The notes beneath the pieces are model-generated. The model worked only from the letters and a program-made list of their open reading frames with translations, did no database searches and had not been told where the DNA came from. Positions 1-8,010 of a stretch of DNA of 13,025 nt are shown here, piece after piece. Position numbers and translations under genes: made by a program. The stretch covers positions 1 to 13,025 of the forward strand of contig CAZLGJ010000085.1 in the NCBI GenBank assembly GCA_964559075.1. Reading direction: 5' to 3'. How positions within the stretch are numbered: the first letter of the stretch is position 1; each line of letters begins with the position of its first letter. The stretch is from Opacimonas sp964559075. Its GTDB lineage: Bacteria > Pseudomonadota > Gammaproteobacteria > Enterobacterales > Alteromonadaceae.

Positions 1-365
1 ATGACGCCACAATTCGCATAAAAAATTTACGCCTGCGCACCTTCATTGGCTTTAATGAAGAAGAAATGGAGAAAAAACAAGACGTTGTGATTAACGCCGT
101 CATCAAATATGACGCAGCGCGCGCGGCAGAAAACGACAATGTCGATGAAGCTATCAACTACAAAGTGATTACCAAGGCAGTGATTCGTTTGGTTGAGCAA
201 AATCGCTTTTTGCTACTCGAAAAGCTCACCCACGACATTTTGGCACTGTGCGCCGACCACCCATGGGTCACCTGGGCCGAAGTGGAAGTCGATAAACCGC
301 ATGCACTGCGTTTTTCCGACTCAGTTTCATTGAGCATTGCGTGCTCCAAAGAGGCACAACTTTAA
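1..365 (+). CDS. folX: Dihydroneopterin triphosphate 2'-epimerase, 5'-partial
   Basis: FolX epimerises 7,8-dihydroneopterin triphosphate at C2' to the monapterin form in pterin metabolism; it is a cytosolic relative of the aldolase FolB. The reading frame is open from base 3 to the TAA at 363-365, giving 120 visible residues. The motif IRIKNLRLRTFIG near the visible N-terminus and VINAVIKY, NRFLLLEKLT, WVTWAEVEVDKPHALR and DSVSLS follow E. coli FolX nearly block for block. The ATG at 66 lies inside the conserved region, so it is internal; the real start should be a few codons left of the window. The gene is followed after 23 bp by yfcH, the same order as in E. coli, and the two are probably cotranscribed. 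Identification is secure; only the start is missing. Confidence 0.93.
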   Translation, partial: DATIRIKNLRLRTFIGFNEEEMEKKQDVVINAVIKYDAARAAENDNVDEAINYKVITKAVIRLVEQNRFLLLEKLTHDILALCADHPWVTWAEVEVDKPHALRFSDSVSLSIACSKEAQL

Positions 366-388
366 TTTAACGCACAAGGAAGATCCGC

Positions 389-1294
389 ATGCATATTCTC
401 ATGACTGGTGGTACAGGGTTAATTGGGCAAGCCTTTATCAAGCGCTACGCCGATACGCATCAATTTACTGTGGTCACTCGCGATATCAATAGAGCGCTAC
501 AAATCTTTGGCGAATTGGTAGCCAAAGATATTGTGAGTTTCATCCGGCTTGATGAGCTGGCATCGCTTAAAAAAGTCGACGCCGTTATTAATCTCGCTGG
601 CGAGCCGATTGCGGATAAGCGCTGGAATGCGCAACAAAAACAGCGTATTTGCCAGAGCCGCTGGCACATTACACAGGCTTTGATCGATTGGCTAGCGGGG
701 ACTCAACAAAAGCCATCGGTTGTTATTAGCGGTTCTGCCATAGGGTATTATGGGCGACAGGGTGAGCAACACATCGATGAGCATTACACAGATATTCATC
801 ATGAGTTTAGCCACGAAATTTGTGCGCGCTGGGAAGAGATCGCACAGCATGCCTCTGATTATACGCGCGTTTGTATCATTCGCACTGGCGTGGTGTTAAG
901 TGCACAAGGCGGGGCGTTAGCAAAGATGCTGATGCCGTTCAAACTGGGTTTGGGCGGTCCGGTTTCACCAGGTACACAAGGTTTTTCGTGGATCCATATC
1001 GAGGATATGATTGCGGGGATTGCCTTTTTACTCAATCACGATGAGTGCGCTGGCGTATACAACTTTACAGCCCCTCACCCAGTGTCTAACAAAGTGTTTT
1101 CAAAAGCCCTAGCGCAGCGCCTAAGGCGGCCTTGTATATTCACTGTGCCGCAGTTCTCAATGAAGCTGTTACTCAGTGAGGGGGCTGATTTGCTGACAAC
1201 GGGGCAGTTTGTCGTGCCGGCGCGATTGTTAGATTCAGGATTTACCTTTGATTACCCAGAAGTAGACAAGGCCCTTGCAAGCCTTGATTTGTAA
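389..1294 (+). CDS. yfcH: TIGR01777-type NAD(P)-binding epimerase/oxidoreductase YfcH
   Basis: This 301-residue protein is an atypical short-chain dehydrogenase/epimerase (SDR39U1 type) whose substrate is not known. The Rossmann nucleotide-binding loop TGGTGLIG is at residues 6-13, NLAGEPI at 68-74 is a family hallmark, and SGSAIGYYG at 114-122 carries the tyrosine region of the active site. The C-terminal part (about 245-298, with LLLSEGADLLTTGQ and VVPARLLDSGF) matches the DUF1731 domain that ends this family. The start is supported by the Shine-Dalgarno AAGGAAG at 376-382, six bases before the ATG. It lies 23 bp behind folX and ends 7 bp from the convergent PepSY gene; I see no terminator hairpin in that gap. 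Confidence 0.93.
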   Translation: MHILMTGGTGLIGQAFIKRYADTHQFTVVTRDINRALQIFGELVAKDIVSFIRLDELASLKKVDAVINLAGEPIADKRWNAQQKQRICQSRWHITQALIDWLAGTQQKPSVVISGSAIGYYGRQGEQHIDEHYTDIHHEFSHEICARWEEIAQHASDYTRVCIIRTGVVLSAQGGALAKMLMPFKLGLGGPVSPGTQGFSWIHIEDMIAGIAFLLNHDECAGVYNFTAPHPVSNKVFSKALAQRLRRPCIFTVPQFSMKLLLSEGADLLTTGQFVVPARLLDSGFTFDYPEVDKALASLDL

Positions 1295-1301
1295 TTAGGA
1301 A

Positions 1302-1859
1302 CTAGTCGAGTTCCTTTTCTGAGCCAATTTCGTAAAGCTCGATGTTGGCTTCTTCTATCTCACCAGTAACGGCATTAACGTCCACTTTCATCTCGTAACC
1401 CAGTTCGGTGACAATATCAAATTCATAGGTCACGGTGCCATCAAAGCCTATTTCATACTCGGTTTCAACAACGGTACCAGGATGGATCATTAGTGCGAAT
1501 TCGCGGGCATCGGCTTCGCTGACTTTAGCGAGTTTTTGGAAAACGGGGTGTTCTTTAGCGACCGAGCGCTCAACTTCGGTAATAACCCCTTCTTCGGCGT
1601 TACATTCAATGTTGTACATTGTATCGTCGTCACCATGCACTTGAAACTCATACACAGGATCATCACCTTCTAGTTTCATTTCAAGCTTGCGAGCGTCGCC
1701 CGGGATCAAATCCAATGCGGCATCTAAACAGGTCTCCATCCTTACCAAATCTTTCCAGCCACGAATATCGTCCAAATCCTGATGGTCATTGCTAGCAATG
1801 GCAACAGATGACATTAATAAAGTCGAACTACAGAGTGTTAAAACTAGTTGATGTTTCAT
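1302..1859 (-). CDS. Periplasmic protein with two PepSY repeats
   Basis: This 185-residue protein is very acidic. It begins with a signal peptide: a basic start (MKHQ), a hydrophobic stretch to about residue 21 and a likely cleavage near AIAS (20-23), so it should act in the periplasm. Two PepSY-like units are visible, about 41-98 (CLDAAL, then YEFQV, then a GVITEVE strand turn) and about 113-172 (ADAREFAL, then YEFDIV, then VNAVTGEIEEA). PepSY domains are associated with inhibition of peptidases and with other periplasmic regulatory proteins; the partner here is unknown. Cysteines at 10, 44 and 86 leave two in the mature part. The gene starts 30 bp after the stop of the upstream membrane-protein gene, so it may be the last gene of the ybbA-ybbP operon. 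No strong ribosome binding site is visible (AAAAGATAACGAC before ATG). Confidence 0.8.
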   Translation of the reverse strand: MKHQLVLTLCSSTLLMSSVAIASNDHQDLDDIRGWKDLVRMETCLDAALDLIPGDARKLEMKLEGDDPVYEFQVHGDDDTMYNIECNAEEGVITEVERSVAKEHPVFQKLAKVSEADAREFALMIHPGTVVETEYEIGFDGTVTYEFDIVTELGYEMKVDVNAVTGEIEEANIELYEIGSEKELD

Positions 1860-1889
1860 GTCGTTATCTTTTTTGTGATTTAAACTAAA

Positions 1890-2321
1890 TTATGCGTTAA
1901 GACGGTCCTTACCCCAGATATGATGTGCTAACAAAGCCGCAACAGTGATATCAATACCCAAACACCAATCAGGGTAAAACCAACTAACCCCATCATTCAC
2001 TACTAGCCAGTGATGGACGTAATCGTAAAAACCGTGATAAAGCCATACTGCTACTGCGACTTTTTGTTTGCGTTCGGTAGACCACTCTTGCGTATGACTG
2101 ATCCCAACCAGCATAAAAATCGGCATACCAAAAAACATCTCTTCGATGATGCTTTGCGTGGGCGTTGACGAGAACAAAGCAAAACCCACATATATCGCCG
2201 GCAAAAAGATGGTAATGTGCAATAAATCCCAATCTTTAAGTCGTGCGTATCGGTATATTGCCCACCCCGTGGCGACGCCTAACAAAATAGTGATCAGCTG
2301 CGTGGTAGGCGCCTCTATCAT
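1890..2321 (-). CDS. Small integral membrane protein, DUF6010-like
   Basis: This is a 143-residue hydrophobic protein with about four membrane segments (roughly 8-24, 34-51, 61-78 and 120-137) and no signal peptide. The signature WLYHGFYDYVHH at 93-104 followed by a WC..GIDI..A segment resembles the H..wD..HH and C..DP.IA pattern of DUF6010 proteins; that family name is from memory and tentative, and the function is unknown. Its ATG directly follows the TAG of ybbP with no intervening base (TAGATG), and the purine run AAGGTGA in the ybbP tail can serve as its ribosome binding site, so translational coupling is likely. The conserved His/Asp cluster could bind a metal, which is inference only. 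Confidence 0.7.
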   Translation of the reverse strand: MIEAPTTQLITILLGVATGWAIYRYARLKDWDLLHITIFLPAIYVGFALFSSTPTQSIIEEMFFGMPIFMLVGISHTQEWSTERKQKVAVAVWLYHGFYDYVHHWLVVNDGVSWFYPDWCLGIDITVAALLAHHIWGKDRLNA

Positions 2322-4850
2322 CTAAATCACCTTGCGCAGCAAAGTCGAGGTATTCAATCTCAACAGCGAGCGACAGCTAGCTGCCCCTAACAGCCCCACT
2401 ACGATAGCACCTGTCAGTGGTGCAATTAACCAATATTCAATGTGCAGCTGGGTACTCATTTGAAAGACTTGGCTTTGCAGTAAATAGAGGCTGACTTCGT
2501 TGGCTAAGGCCGCCATGAAACCGGCCACCGAGCCAATAATCAAAAACTCATATATCACCGAGCGTCTAATGAGAGAGCCCTTTGCGCCTAAAGTACGCAA
2601 AATCGCAAGCTCGCGCTGACGCTCGTCCATCGAGGCTTGTACTTGAGCAACTAATACCAGCGCGCCCGCCACTAGCACCAAGATCAAGATAAATTCGACT
2701 GCCGCGGACACCTGGTCAATGATACTCCGAATTTGATTAATCCGCGCGTCTACGTCAAATAAGGTGACGTTGGGGAACGGACGTAAAAGCTGAGTTAGTT
2801 CTGGCTTGCGCTCCTCTGGCAAAAAGAACGAGGTAATGTAGGTTGGCGTAAACTGCGCCATAGCTTCGGGGTGCAGCACAAAGAAAAAGTTCGGTTGCAT
2901 AGTTTGCCAATTTACGCGGCGCAGTGATGTGACCTGCACATTTACCACTTCAGAACCAATATTAAAGCTCAACTCATCATTGAGTTTAATGCGCATGCGC
3001 TGCGCAGCTTCAAGCTCGACCGAAACTGGGTAAACGCCAGGCGGTAATGTAGATATTTCAGGTGTCCAGGTGTCGTGCCATTCTCCCTCAACGACTTCAT
3101 TGGCGTTTTGCAGCTTTGTATCCCACGTTAAGTTGGCTTCACGTCCCATCCCCGCGCGACGCTCGTTAGTATTATCATCTTCTTCTTTGGTGATATCGCT
3201 GCGCAGCACATCATCGTTAATGCGCGCAAATCTACCTCGCGTTACTGGAAACAAATCGTCAGACAGCACCTGATTATCGGCAAAATGTGCCGCGAGCGCG
3301 TCTTTTTGCGCATCGGTGACGTTGATCATGAAGTAATTCGCTGTGCCTTCCGGCAACTGCGCCTGCCACTGTTTGACAATGTCGTTACGCATCACGAGCA
3401 CCACAAGCAATAACATCAGGGTAAGCGCAAAGCTGATTAACTGTACCGAGTTATCCAGCGCGCGGCGTTTGATGCGTGCCCACGCCAACTGCGTAGCAGA
3501 CATCCGCCCCTGCCCTAGGACTCTTCCAAGCGCGATCAGCGCATAGGTAGCGGCCAATAACAGCAGTACCAGAATAATGCCGGAGAAAAACATAATGGCA
3601 CTGACTTTGAAATTTTGCGAATAAGCGTACATCAAACCAAAAATAGCTAGCCCCGAGGTCAAATACTGCCCACCACGGCTTTTAAGTGTCGAAGCCATAT
3701 CGCGGCGCAATACCCTGAGCGGCGGAATGGCAAATAGCCCCAACAAAGGATATAAACAAAACAATAAGGCGCACACAGAACCGGTAAAAATGGCAATAAA
3801 CAAAGGCCGCCAGTACCACACTTGCAGTGAAACATCGACGGTACCGGCTAAAGCGCTCACGACCAGTTGCTGAATGACAAATCCAATCACAGCGCCAAGC
3901 ACAATGCCCAACACGGCGATAAAAATGATTTGATAAAGATAGACTTGGCGAATAGTGGCTGTTGATGCTCCGAGCGTTTTCATAATGGCTACGGGATCAA
4001 AGTGACGCTGAGCATAGCGCTGCGCCGCGACACCAATCGCGACACAAGCAAGCACAATCGCCAGCAATGACGCTAACAAAAAGAACTGCTCAGCTCGTGC
4101 CACTGACTCGCCAATCGCCGACTCGTCGTCATCAACCGACAACCAGCGATGCGTGTCACGTCTGAGCTGTGGTTTTAGCTCCTCAAAATAGGTTTCAAGC
4201 GCGTCATCATCACCAGTGAAATACGCTTTGTAGTTAACCCGCGAGCCTGGGCCTGTGACGTTGGCAGCATCTAATCCAGAAAGACTGATCAACACCATAG
4301 GATCGGTGTTAAACACACTAAAACCGGCATCGGGGATTTCGGCCAGAATGGCGTTGGCAGTGAAGACCGCATCGCCAATTTCAATCGTATCGCCAACCTT
4401 GATCCCCAATACTTGAAATAAGCGCGAGTCCAACCAAGCCTCATTGGTGCTAGGAGTCTCTGTAGTGGGTACGCCAGTGGCAAAAGGCTCAGGTGAGAGT
4501 TTGACGCTGCCTTTTAACGGGTAATTCGCATTGACCGCGCGCAAATCCACAAGCTGTAGCTGGTCATTGGCAAACACCATGGAACGGGTTGATACCTGCT
4601 GGGCGGTTGCTAAATTAAGCCCTTTAGCCGTATCAAGCCATGCCTCATCAATGGGCTGGCGAGCAGATAGCTGGCGATCAGCAGCAATAAACTCGGCGCT
4701 GCGCTCATTTAACGCACCTTGCAGTCTTTCTGAAAACAACGATAGCGACAATACTGCCGCAACGGACAAAATAATGGCCGATAAAATAATACTTAACTCA
4801 CCGCGACGAGCCTCGTGTTTAAATAAGCGCCATGCTAGTGACAGTCCCAT
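2322..4850 (-). CDS. ybbP: ABC transporter permease, FtsX/MacB type (YbbP)
   Basis: This 842-residue permease pairs with the YbbA ATPase upstream; the substrate of the YbbAP transporter is unknown, although the family is usually linked to envelope or lipoprotein-type substrates. A first helix is at about 19-40, followed by a large periplasmic domain. A first FtsX unit has helices near 255-277, 303-328 and 347-370, a further helix cluster lies near 395-490, there is a second large periplasmic domain, and the C-terminal FtsX unit has helices near 717-738, 760-786 and 807-826. The cytoplasmic loop motif occurs in both halves (DPVAIMKTLGA and RELAILRTLGA), as expected for the duplicated YbbP architecture. 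I place the start at the ATG ending at 4850, because it has GGAG eight bases upstream and matches the usual MGLSLAWRLF-type N-terminus. A frame extending to 4922 would overlap ybbA and add a low-complexity polar stretch. Confidence 0.92.
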   Translation of the reverse strand: MGLSLAWRLFKHEARRGELSIILSAIILSVAAVLSLSLFSERLQGALNERSAEFIAADRQLSARQPIDEAWLDTAKGLNLATAQQVSTRSMVFANDQLQLVDLRAVNANYPLKGSVKLSPEPFATGVPTTETPSTNEAWLDSRLFQVLGIKVGDTIEIGDAVFTANAILAEIPDAGFSVFNTDPMVLISLSGLDAANVTGPGSRVNYKAYFTGDDDALETYFEELKPQLRRDTHRWLSVDDDESAIGESVARAEQFFLLASLLAIVLACVAIGVAAQRYAQRHFDPVAIMKTLGASTATIRQVYLYQIIFIAVLGIVLGAVIGFVIQQLVVSALAGTVDVSLQVWYWRPLFIAIFTGSVCALLFCLYPLLGLFAIPPLRVLRRDMASTLKSRGGQYLTSGLAIFGLMYAYSQNFKVSAIMFFSGIILVLLLLAATYALIALGRVLGQGRMSATQLAWARIKRRALDNSVQLISFALTLMLLLVVLVMRNDIVKQWQAQLPEGTANYFMINVTDAQKDALAAHFADNQVLSDDLFPVTRGRFARINDDVLRSDITKEEDDNTNERRAGMGREANLTWDTKLQNANEVVEGEWHDTWTPEISTLPPGVYPVSVELEAAQRMRIKLNDELSFNIGSEVVNVQVTSLRRVNWQTMQPNFFFVLHPEAMAQFTPTYITSFFLPEERKPELTQLLRPFPNVTLFDVDARINQIRSIIDQVSAAVEFILILVLVAGALVLVAQVQASMDERQRELAILRTLGAKGSLIRRSVIYEFLIIGSVAGFMAALANEVSLYLLQSQVFQMSTQLHIEYWLIAPLTGAIVVGLLGAASCRSLLRLNTSTLLRKVI

Positions 4851-4858
4851 TATGCTTG

Positions 4859-4862
4859 CTCC
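4859..4862 (-). promoter_or_regulatory. Ribosome binding site deciding the ybbP start
   Basis: GGAG on the minus strand, eight bases before the ATG whose first base is 4850. No comparable site precedes the upstream in-frame candidate at 4922, so this favours the shorter YbbP. Confidence 0.65.
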
Positions 4863-4893
4863 ATGAACTTGTTTCTCATCCCCATTCCCACAC

Positions 4894-5598
4894 TTAGTTG
4901 GCGGCCGCCATCGCTGGCGCACTGTTTTGCGCCTCGCTCACTTCTGATAACTCACCTGCATTCATCAACAGCTGTCGGTCACAGCGCTGTGCCAACTCGC
5001 TATCATGGGTGACCAGCACTAAGGTCGTGCCCGCTTCACGGTTGAGATCAAACAGTAAGTTTTCTACTTTGTGGGAATTTTGTGCATCTAAGTTACCGGT
5101 GGGCTCATCGGCAAAGAGGATTTTGGGCTGGGTGATGAACGCACGTGCAATGGCAACTCGCTGTTGTTCACCGCCTGATAACTGATTGGGGTAATGGGTG
5201 GCGCGATGACTTAACCCGACCTTTTCCAGTGCATCTTTCGCCAACTGCTTGGCATTTGGGGCACCGTTGATTTCAGCTGGCAGCATGACATTTTCCAGTG
5301 CCGTTAATGAAGGCACTAACATGAACGCTTGGAAAATAAAGCCGACTTTTTCGCCGCGCAGTTGTGCCCGTGCTTCTTCGTCTAAGTCGTGTAGCGCAGC
5401 ATTATCAAGCCAAATCTCACCTTGACTCGCAGTATCTAACCCGGCTAATAACCCCAACAGCGTCGATTTGCCAGACCCTGATGCGCCGACGATAGCAACC
5501 GATTCACCTGACGTTACGCTAAATGTGATAGGCTGTAAAATCTGTAAATCGCCGTTATCCGTAGTAACTGTTTTGGTTATGTTATTCACTTTTATCAT
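4894..5598 (-). CDS. ybbA: ABC transporter ATP-binding protein YbbA
   Basis: This is a 234-residue ATPase of the LolD/MacB-type subfamily that powers the YbbP permease. Walker A is GASGSGKST at 38-46, the Q-loop glutamine is at 90, the signature is LSGGEQQRVAIARA from 140, Walker B with the catalytic glutamate is ILFADE at 160-165, DEPTGNLD is the D-loop region and the switch histidine is H198. The length is the usual one for a stand-alone LolD-type domain. ybbP starts 43 bp downstream, so the two form an operon. The ATG lies only 15 bp from the divergent tesA start, as in the divergent E. coli arrangement, and no clear Shine-Dalgarno precedes it (CCAAGCTCC before ATG), so translation may rely on a short or unstructured leader. 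Confidence 0.95.
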   Translation of the reverse strand: MIKVNNITKTVTTDNGDLQILQPITFSVTSGESVAIVGASGSGKSTLLGLLAGLDTASQGEIWLDNAALHDLDEEARAQLRGEKVGFIFQAFMLVPSLTALENVMLPAEINGAPNAKQLAKDALEKVGLSHRATHYPNQLSGGEQQRVAIARAFITQPKILFADEPTGNLDAQNSHKVENLLFDLNREAGTTLVLVTHDSELAQRCDRQLLMNAGELSEVSEAQNSAPAMAAAN

Positions 5599-5613
5599 GG
5601 AGCTTGGTTCACC

Positions 5614-6309
5614 GTGTTATTTAAAAAGACTCGCGCGTATTTTATCAATAATCTAGCATTGACCGCGTCGATGTTAGCACTCATATCACTTTTATTTAGT
5701 ACGCTTGCATGGGCAGATGCAGATCACCCAGAAACCACACCATCAAGCACCACTCAAAAGGTTTTGATACTCGGTGATAGCTTAAGTGCAGCCTACGGGT
5801 TGGAGCAAGAACAGGGCTGGGTAAATCTGTTACAAAATATGTTGCAGGCGCAGCCAGAAACGCAGCATATTCAGCTGATTAATGCGGCTATATCTGGTGA
5901 AACGACCGATGGTGGCGTGTCTCGCCTACCGCGTTTATTAAGCCAGCATGCACCAGATGTGGTGCTCATCGAGCTTGGCGGCAATGATGGTCTGCAGGGG
6001 CACTCCATACCCAAGTTACGTGAAAATCTCGCCACCTTGATCAAGCTTACCCAAGAGGCAGGTGCACAACCCATAGTGCAAGCCATGCAAATTCCCACTA
6101 ACTATGGTCGCCGCTATAACAATATGTTTATCGAAAGCTTTACCCAATTAGCGGATGAGGTTCCAGTGGTGCCGTTCTTTTTGGCGGATATTGCGCTTGA
6201 TACAGCGCTGATGCAGCGCGACGGTATTCATCCCACTGCCGAAGCACAACCACTGATTGCCGAGTTTATGCACGCCCACTTTATTCCTTTGGTTAAGGCA
6301 GCTTCCTAA
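5614..6309 (+). CDS. tesA: Multifunctional acyl-CoA thioesterase I / arylesterase / lysophospholipase L1
   Basis: This 231-residue periplasmic GDSL hydrolase cleaves thioesters and esters of long acyl chains and lysophospholipids. Block I GDSLSAAYG gives the nucleophile Ser56, SGETTDGG (94-101) is block II, GGNDG (122-126) holds the oxyanion-hole Asn124, and DGIHPTAEAQ (203-212) supplies catalytic Asp203 and His206. All SGNH residues are present. The start chosen is the GTG at 5614: it gives a signal peptide with a basic N-region (KKTR), a hydrophobic core and an AWA cleavage site near residue 34, and GGAG stands 11 bases upstream. An alternative ATG at 5671 would leave a short signal with no basic residue. 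It is divergent from ybbA. A 42-bp inverted repeat follows the gene. Confidence 0.93.
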   Translation: MLFKKTRAYFINNLALTASMLALISLLFSTLAWADADHPETTPSSTTQKVLILGDSLSAAYGLEQEQGWVNLLQNMLQAQPETQHIQLINAAISGETTDGGVSRLPRLLSQHAPDVVLIELGGNDGLQGHSIPKLRENLATLIKLTQEAGAQPIVQAMQIPTNYGRRYNNMFIESFTQLADEVPVVPFFLADIALDTALMQRDGIHPTAEAQPLIAEFMHAHFIPLVKAAS

Positions 6310-6330
6310 GACCATAGAATGATTAGCATT

Positions 6331-6372
6331 GGTTAATTTTTGCGCTACTGTACATGATGCCAAAAATTAACC
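6331..6372. promoter_or_regulatory. 42-bp dyad-symmetric element between tesA and the SulP transporter gene
   Basis: GGTTAATTTTTG at 6331-6342 is a perfect 12-base inverted copy of CAAAAATTAACC at 6361-6372. The 18-base centre contains the palindrome TGTACA at 6349-6354, whose axis (between 6351 and 6352) coincides with that of the long arms. Three further bases outside the arms are also symmetric (6326/6377, 6328/6375, 6329/6374). It ends 21 bp before the transporter ATG. It has no run of T after either arm, so a simple intrinsic terminator is unlikely. A dimeric regulator site, or a hairpin in the leader of the transporter mRNA, fits better; which one is inference. Confidence 0.6.
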
Positions 6373-6393
6373 TATCCCTACAAGTTAGCTTGC

Positions 6394-8010
6394 ATGCTCT
6401 ATACCCCTAACGATTTTACGCAATCGCTCACCCGTGATATCAGCGGTGGTCTAACTGCAGGTGTGGTGGCGCTGCCACTGGCGCTGGCGTTTGGTATTGC
6501 CAGCGGCGCAGGTGCAATGGCTGGGTTATATGGGGCGATTATCGTGGGCTTATTTGGCGCTATTTTTGGCGGCACGCGTCAACAGATATCGGGCCCTACC
6601 GGCCCAATGACCGTGGTGATGACGACCATCATTATGGAGTGTGCCGCGTTGTACCCCGACGCGTGGCTGGCGCTTGCGTTTACCACAGTGATGCTGGCCG
6701 GGTTGTTACAAATCGCCATGGGGCTATTAAAAATCGGCAAGTACATCGTCATGGTGCCTTATCCTGTCATTTCGGGATTCATGACCGGCATTGGCTTTAT
6801 TATCATTTTGCTGCAAATCCCCGTGCTGTTTGGCCTACCGGCAGAGGGCTCACTCTTAACGGTGCTTACCACTCTGCCCGATACCATCTCGGCGATGAAC
6901 TGGCATGCGTTGTTTTTTGGGGCGTTAGGTATTGCCTGTTTATTTGGCTGGCGCGGTCGCTACGCCAATGTATTACCCGCCGCGCTGGTCACGCTCATCT
7001 TACTCAGCGTATTATCACTGATCATGCCAATTGGCGAGGATTTGACCCGCATCGGCGCCCTGCCCTCTGGCTTGCCCTCATTGGTGCTACCGGCATTTGA
7101 GTGGGATGTGCTACAGGTCATGTTCACCAATGCCGTGATGTTGGCAGTGTTAGGCGCGATTGATTCGTTATTAACGTCGCTGGTGCTAGATAATGAAAGC
7201 GGTGAACAGCACGATTCTGAGCAAGAGCTCATCGGGCAAGGGATTGGCAATACCGTCGCGGGATTATTTGGTGCGCTTCCCGGAGCTGGGGCGACTATGC
7301 GCAGTATGGTCAATGTCAAAGCCGGCGGGCAAGGGCCCAGTGCTGGTGTGATCCACAGTGTCTTGTTATTGGCTGTCGCATTGGGTTTGGGCTTTGTGTT
7401 TGTGGATATTCCTCAAGTGGTCTTAGCGGCTATTTTGATTAAAGTAGGCATCGATATTATCGACTGGCCGTTTTTAAAACAGCTCCACAAACTCCCATGG
7501 TTTCCAGTGTGTCTAATGTTTACAGTGCTGCTGCTGACAGTCTTTGTGGATTTGATTACAGCAGTGCTAGTTGGCGTGTTTATCAAAAATCTCGATACCG
7601 TTAAGCGCTTATCCGATTTACAACTCGGCGATATTATTTTAAGTGACGGGCTGAGTGAAAAGCAGCGTTTAAGCGATGCTGAGCAGGCTTTTTTGAGTGA
7701 CCAAAGCGACTCAACCGTGCTGTTGAAGATCACCGGTCCAATGAGTTATGCAGTAGGCAGAGGCTTGATGCGACGCTATCGTCCGTTTCGACAACACGCG
7801 CATCTCATCATCGATTTGAGCCAAGCTCGCATTGTAGGGTATTCAACCTCTATGATCATCAATGAACTCATTAGTAAAGCCATTCAACAGGGCCAGCGTG
7901 TCACGCTCATGGGGGTCGATAACAATACGCGGGAGACTTTGTTACGCCTAGGCTTGAGCAAGCACCAACAGGCCATTGCTATCACTAGTGACACCCAGCT
8001 AGCGTCTTAA
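6394..8010 (+). CDS. SulP family anion transporter with STAS domain, BicA-like
   Basis: This is a 538-residue inner-membrane SulP/SLC26 carrier. The membrane domain spans about 12-395 and a cytoplasmic STAS domain about 410-530 (STAS core LIIDLSQARIVGYSTSMIINE). The N-terminus (VVALPLALAFGIASGAGA, then SGPTGPMTVVMT at 66-77) and the AIDSLLTSLVLDN, IGQGIGN and GAGATM blocks resemble cyanobacterial BicA, a sodium-bicarbonate symporter, more than sulfate-type SulP proteins. Residues I remember as the BicA sodium/bicarbonate site have counterparts here: Thr69, Asp257 and Thr261. Bicarbonate uptake is therefore the best guess, but another anion is possible. The ribosome binding site is weak (AAGTTAG). 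The last 12 bp overlap the convergent dusC gene. Confidence 0.88.
   Translation: MLYTPNDFTQSLTRDISGGLTAGVVALPLALAFGIASGAGAMAGLYGAIIVGLFGAIFGGTRQQISGPTGPMTVVMTTIIMECAALYPDAWLALAFTTVMLAGLLQIAMGLLKIGKYIVMVPYPVISGFMTGIGFIIILLQIPVLFGLPAEGSLLTVLTTLPDTISAMNWHALFFGALGIACLFGWRGRYANVLPAALVTLILLSVLSLIMPIGEDLTRIGALPSGLPSLVLPAFEWDVLQVMFTNAVMLAVLGAIDSLLTSLVLDNESGEQHDSEQELIGQGIGNTVAGLFGALPGAGATMRSMVNVKAGGQGPSAGVIHSVLLLAVALGLGFVFVDIPQVVLAAILIKVGIDIIDWPFLKQLHKLPWFPVCLMFTVLLLTVFVDLITAVLVGVFIKNLDTVKRLSDLQLGDIILSDGLSEKQRLSDAEQAFLSDQSDSTVLLKITGPMSYAVGRGLMRRYRPFRQHAHLIIDLSQARIVGYSTSMIINELISKAIQQGQRVTLMGVDNNTRETLLRLGLSKHQQAIAITSDTQLAS

Noticed and set aside
66..365. folX beginning at the ATG at 66
   Set aside because: The frame is open to the left edge, and the preceding residues IRIKNLRLRTFIG are conserved in FolX, so this ATG is internal.
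4851..4922. Longer YbbP N-terminus starting at 4922
   Set aside because: It overlaps ybbA, has no ribosome binding site and adds a polar stretch not seen in the family; the ATG at 4850 has GGAG upstream.
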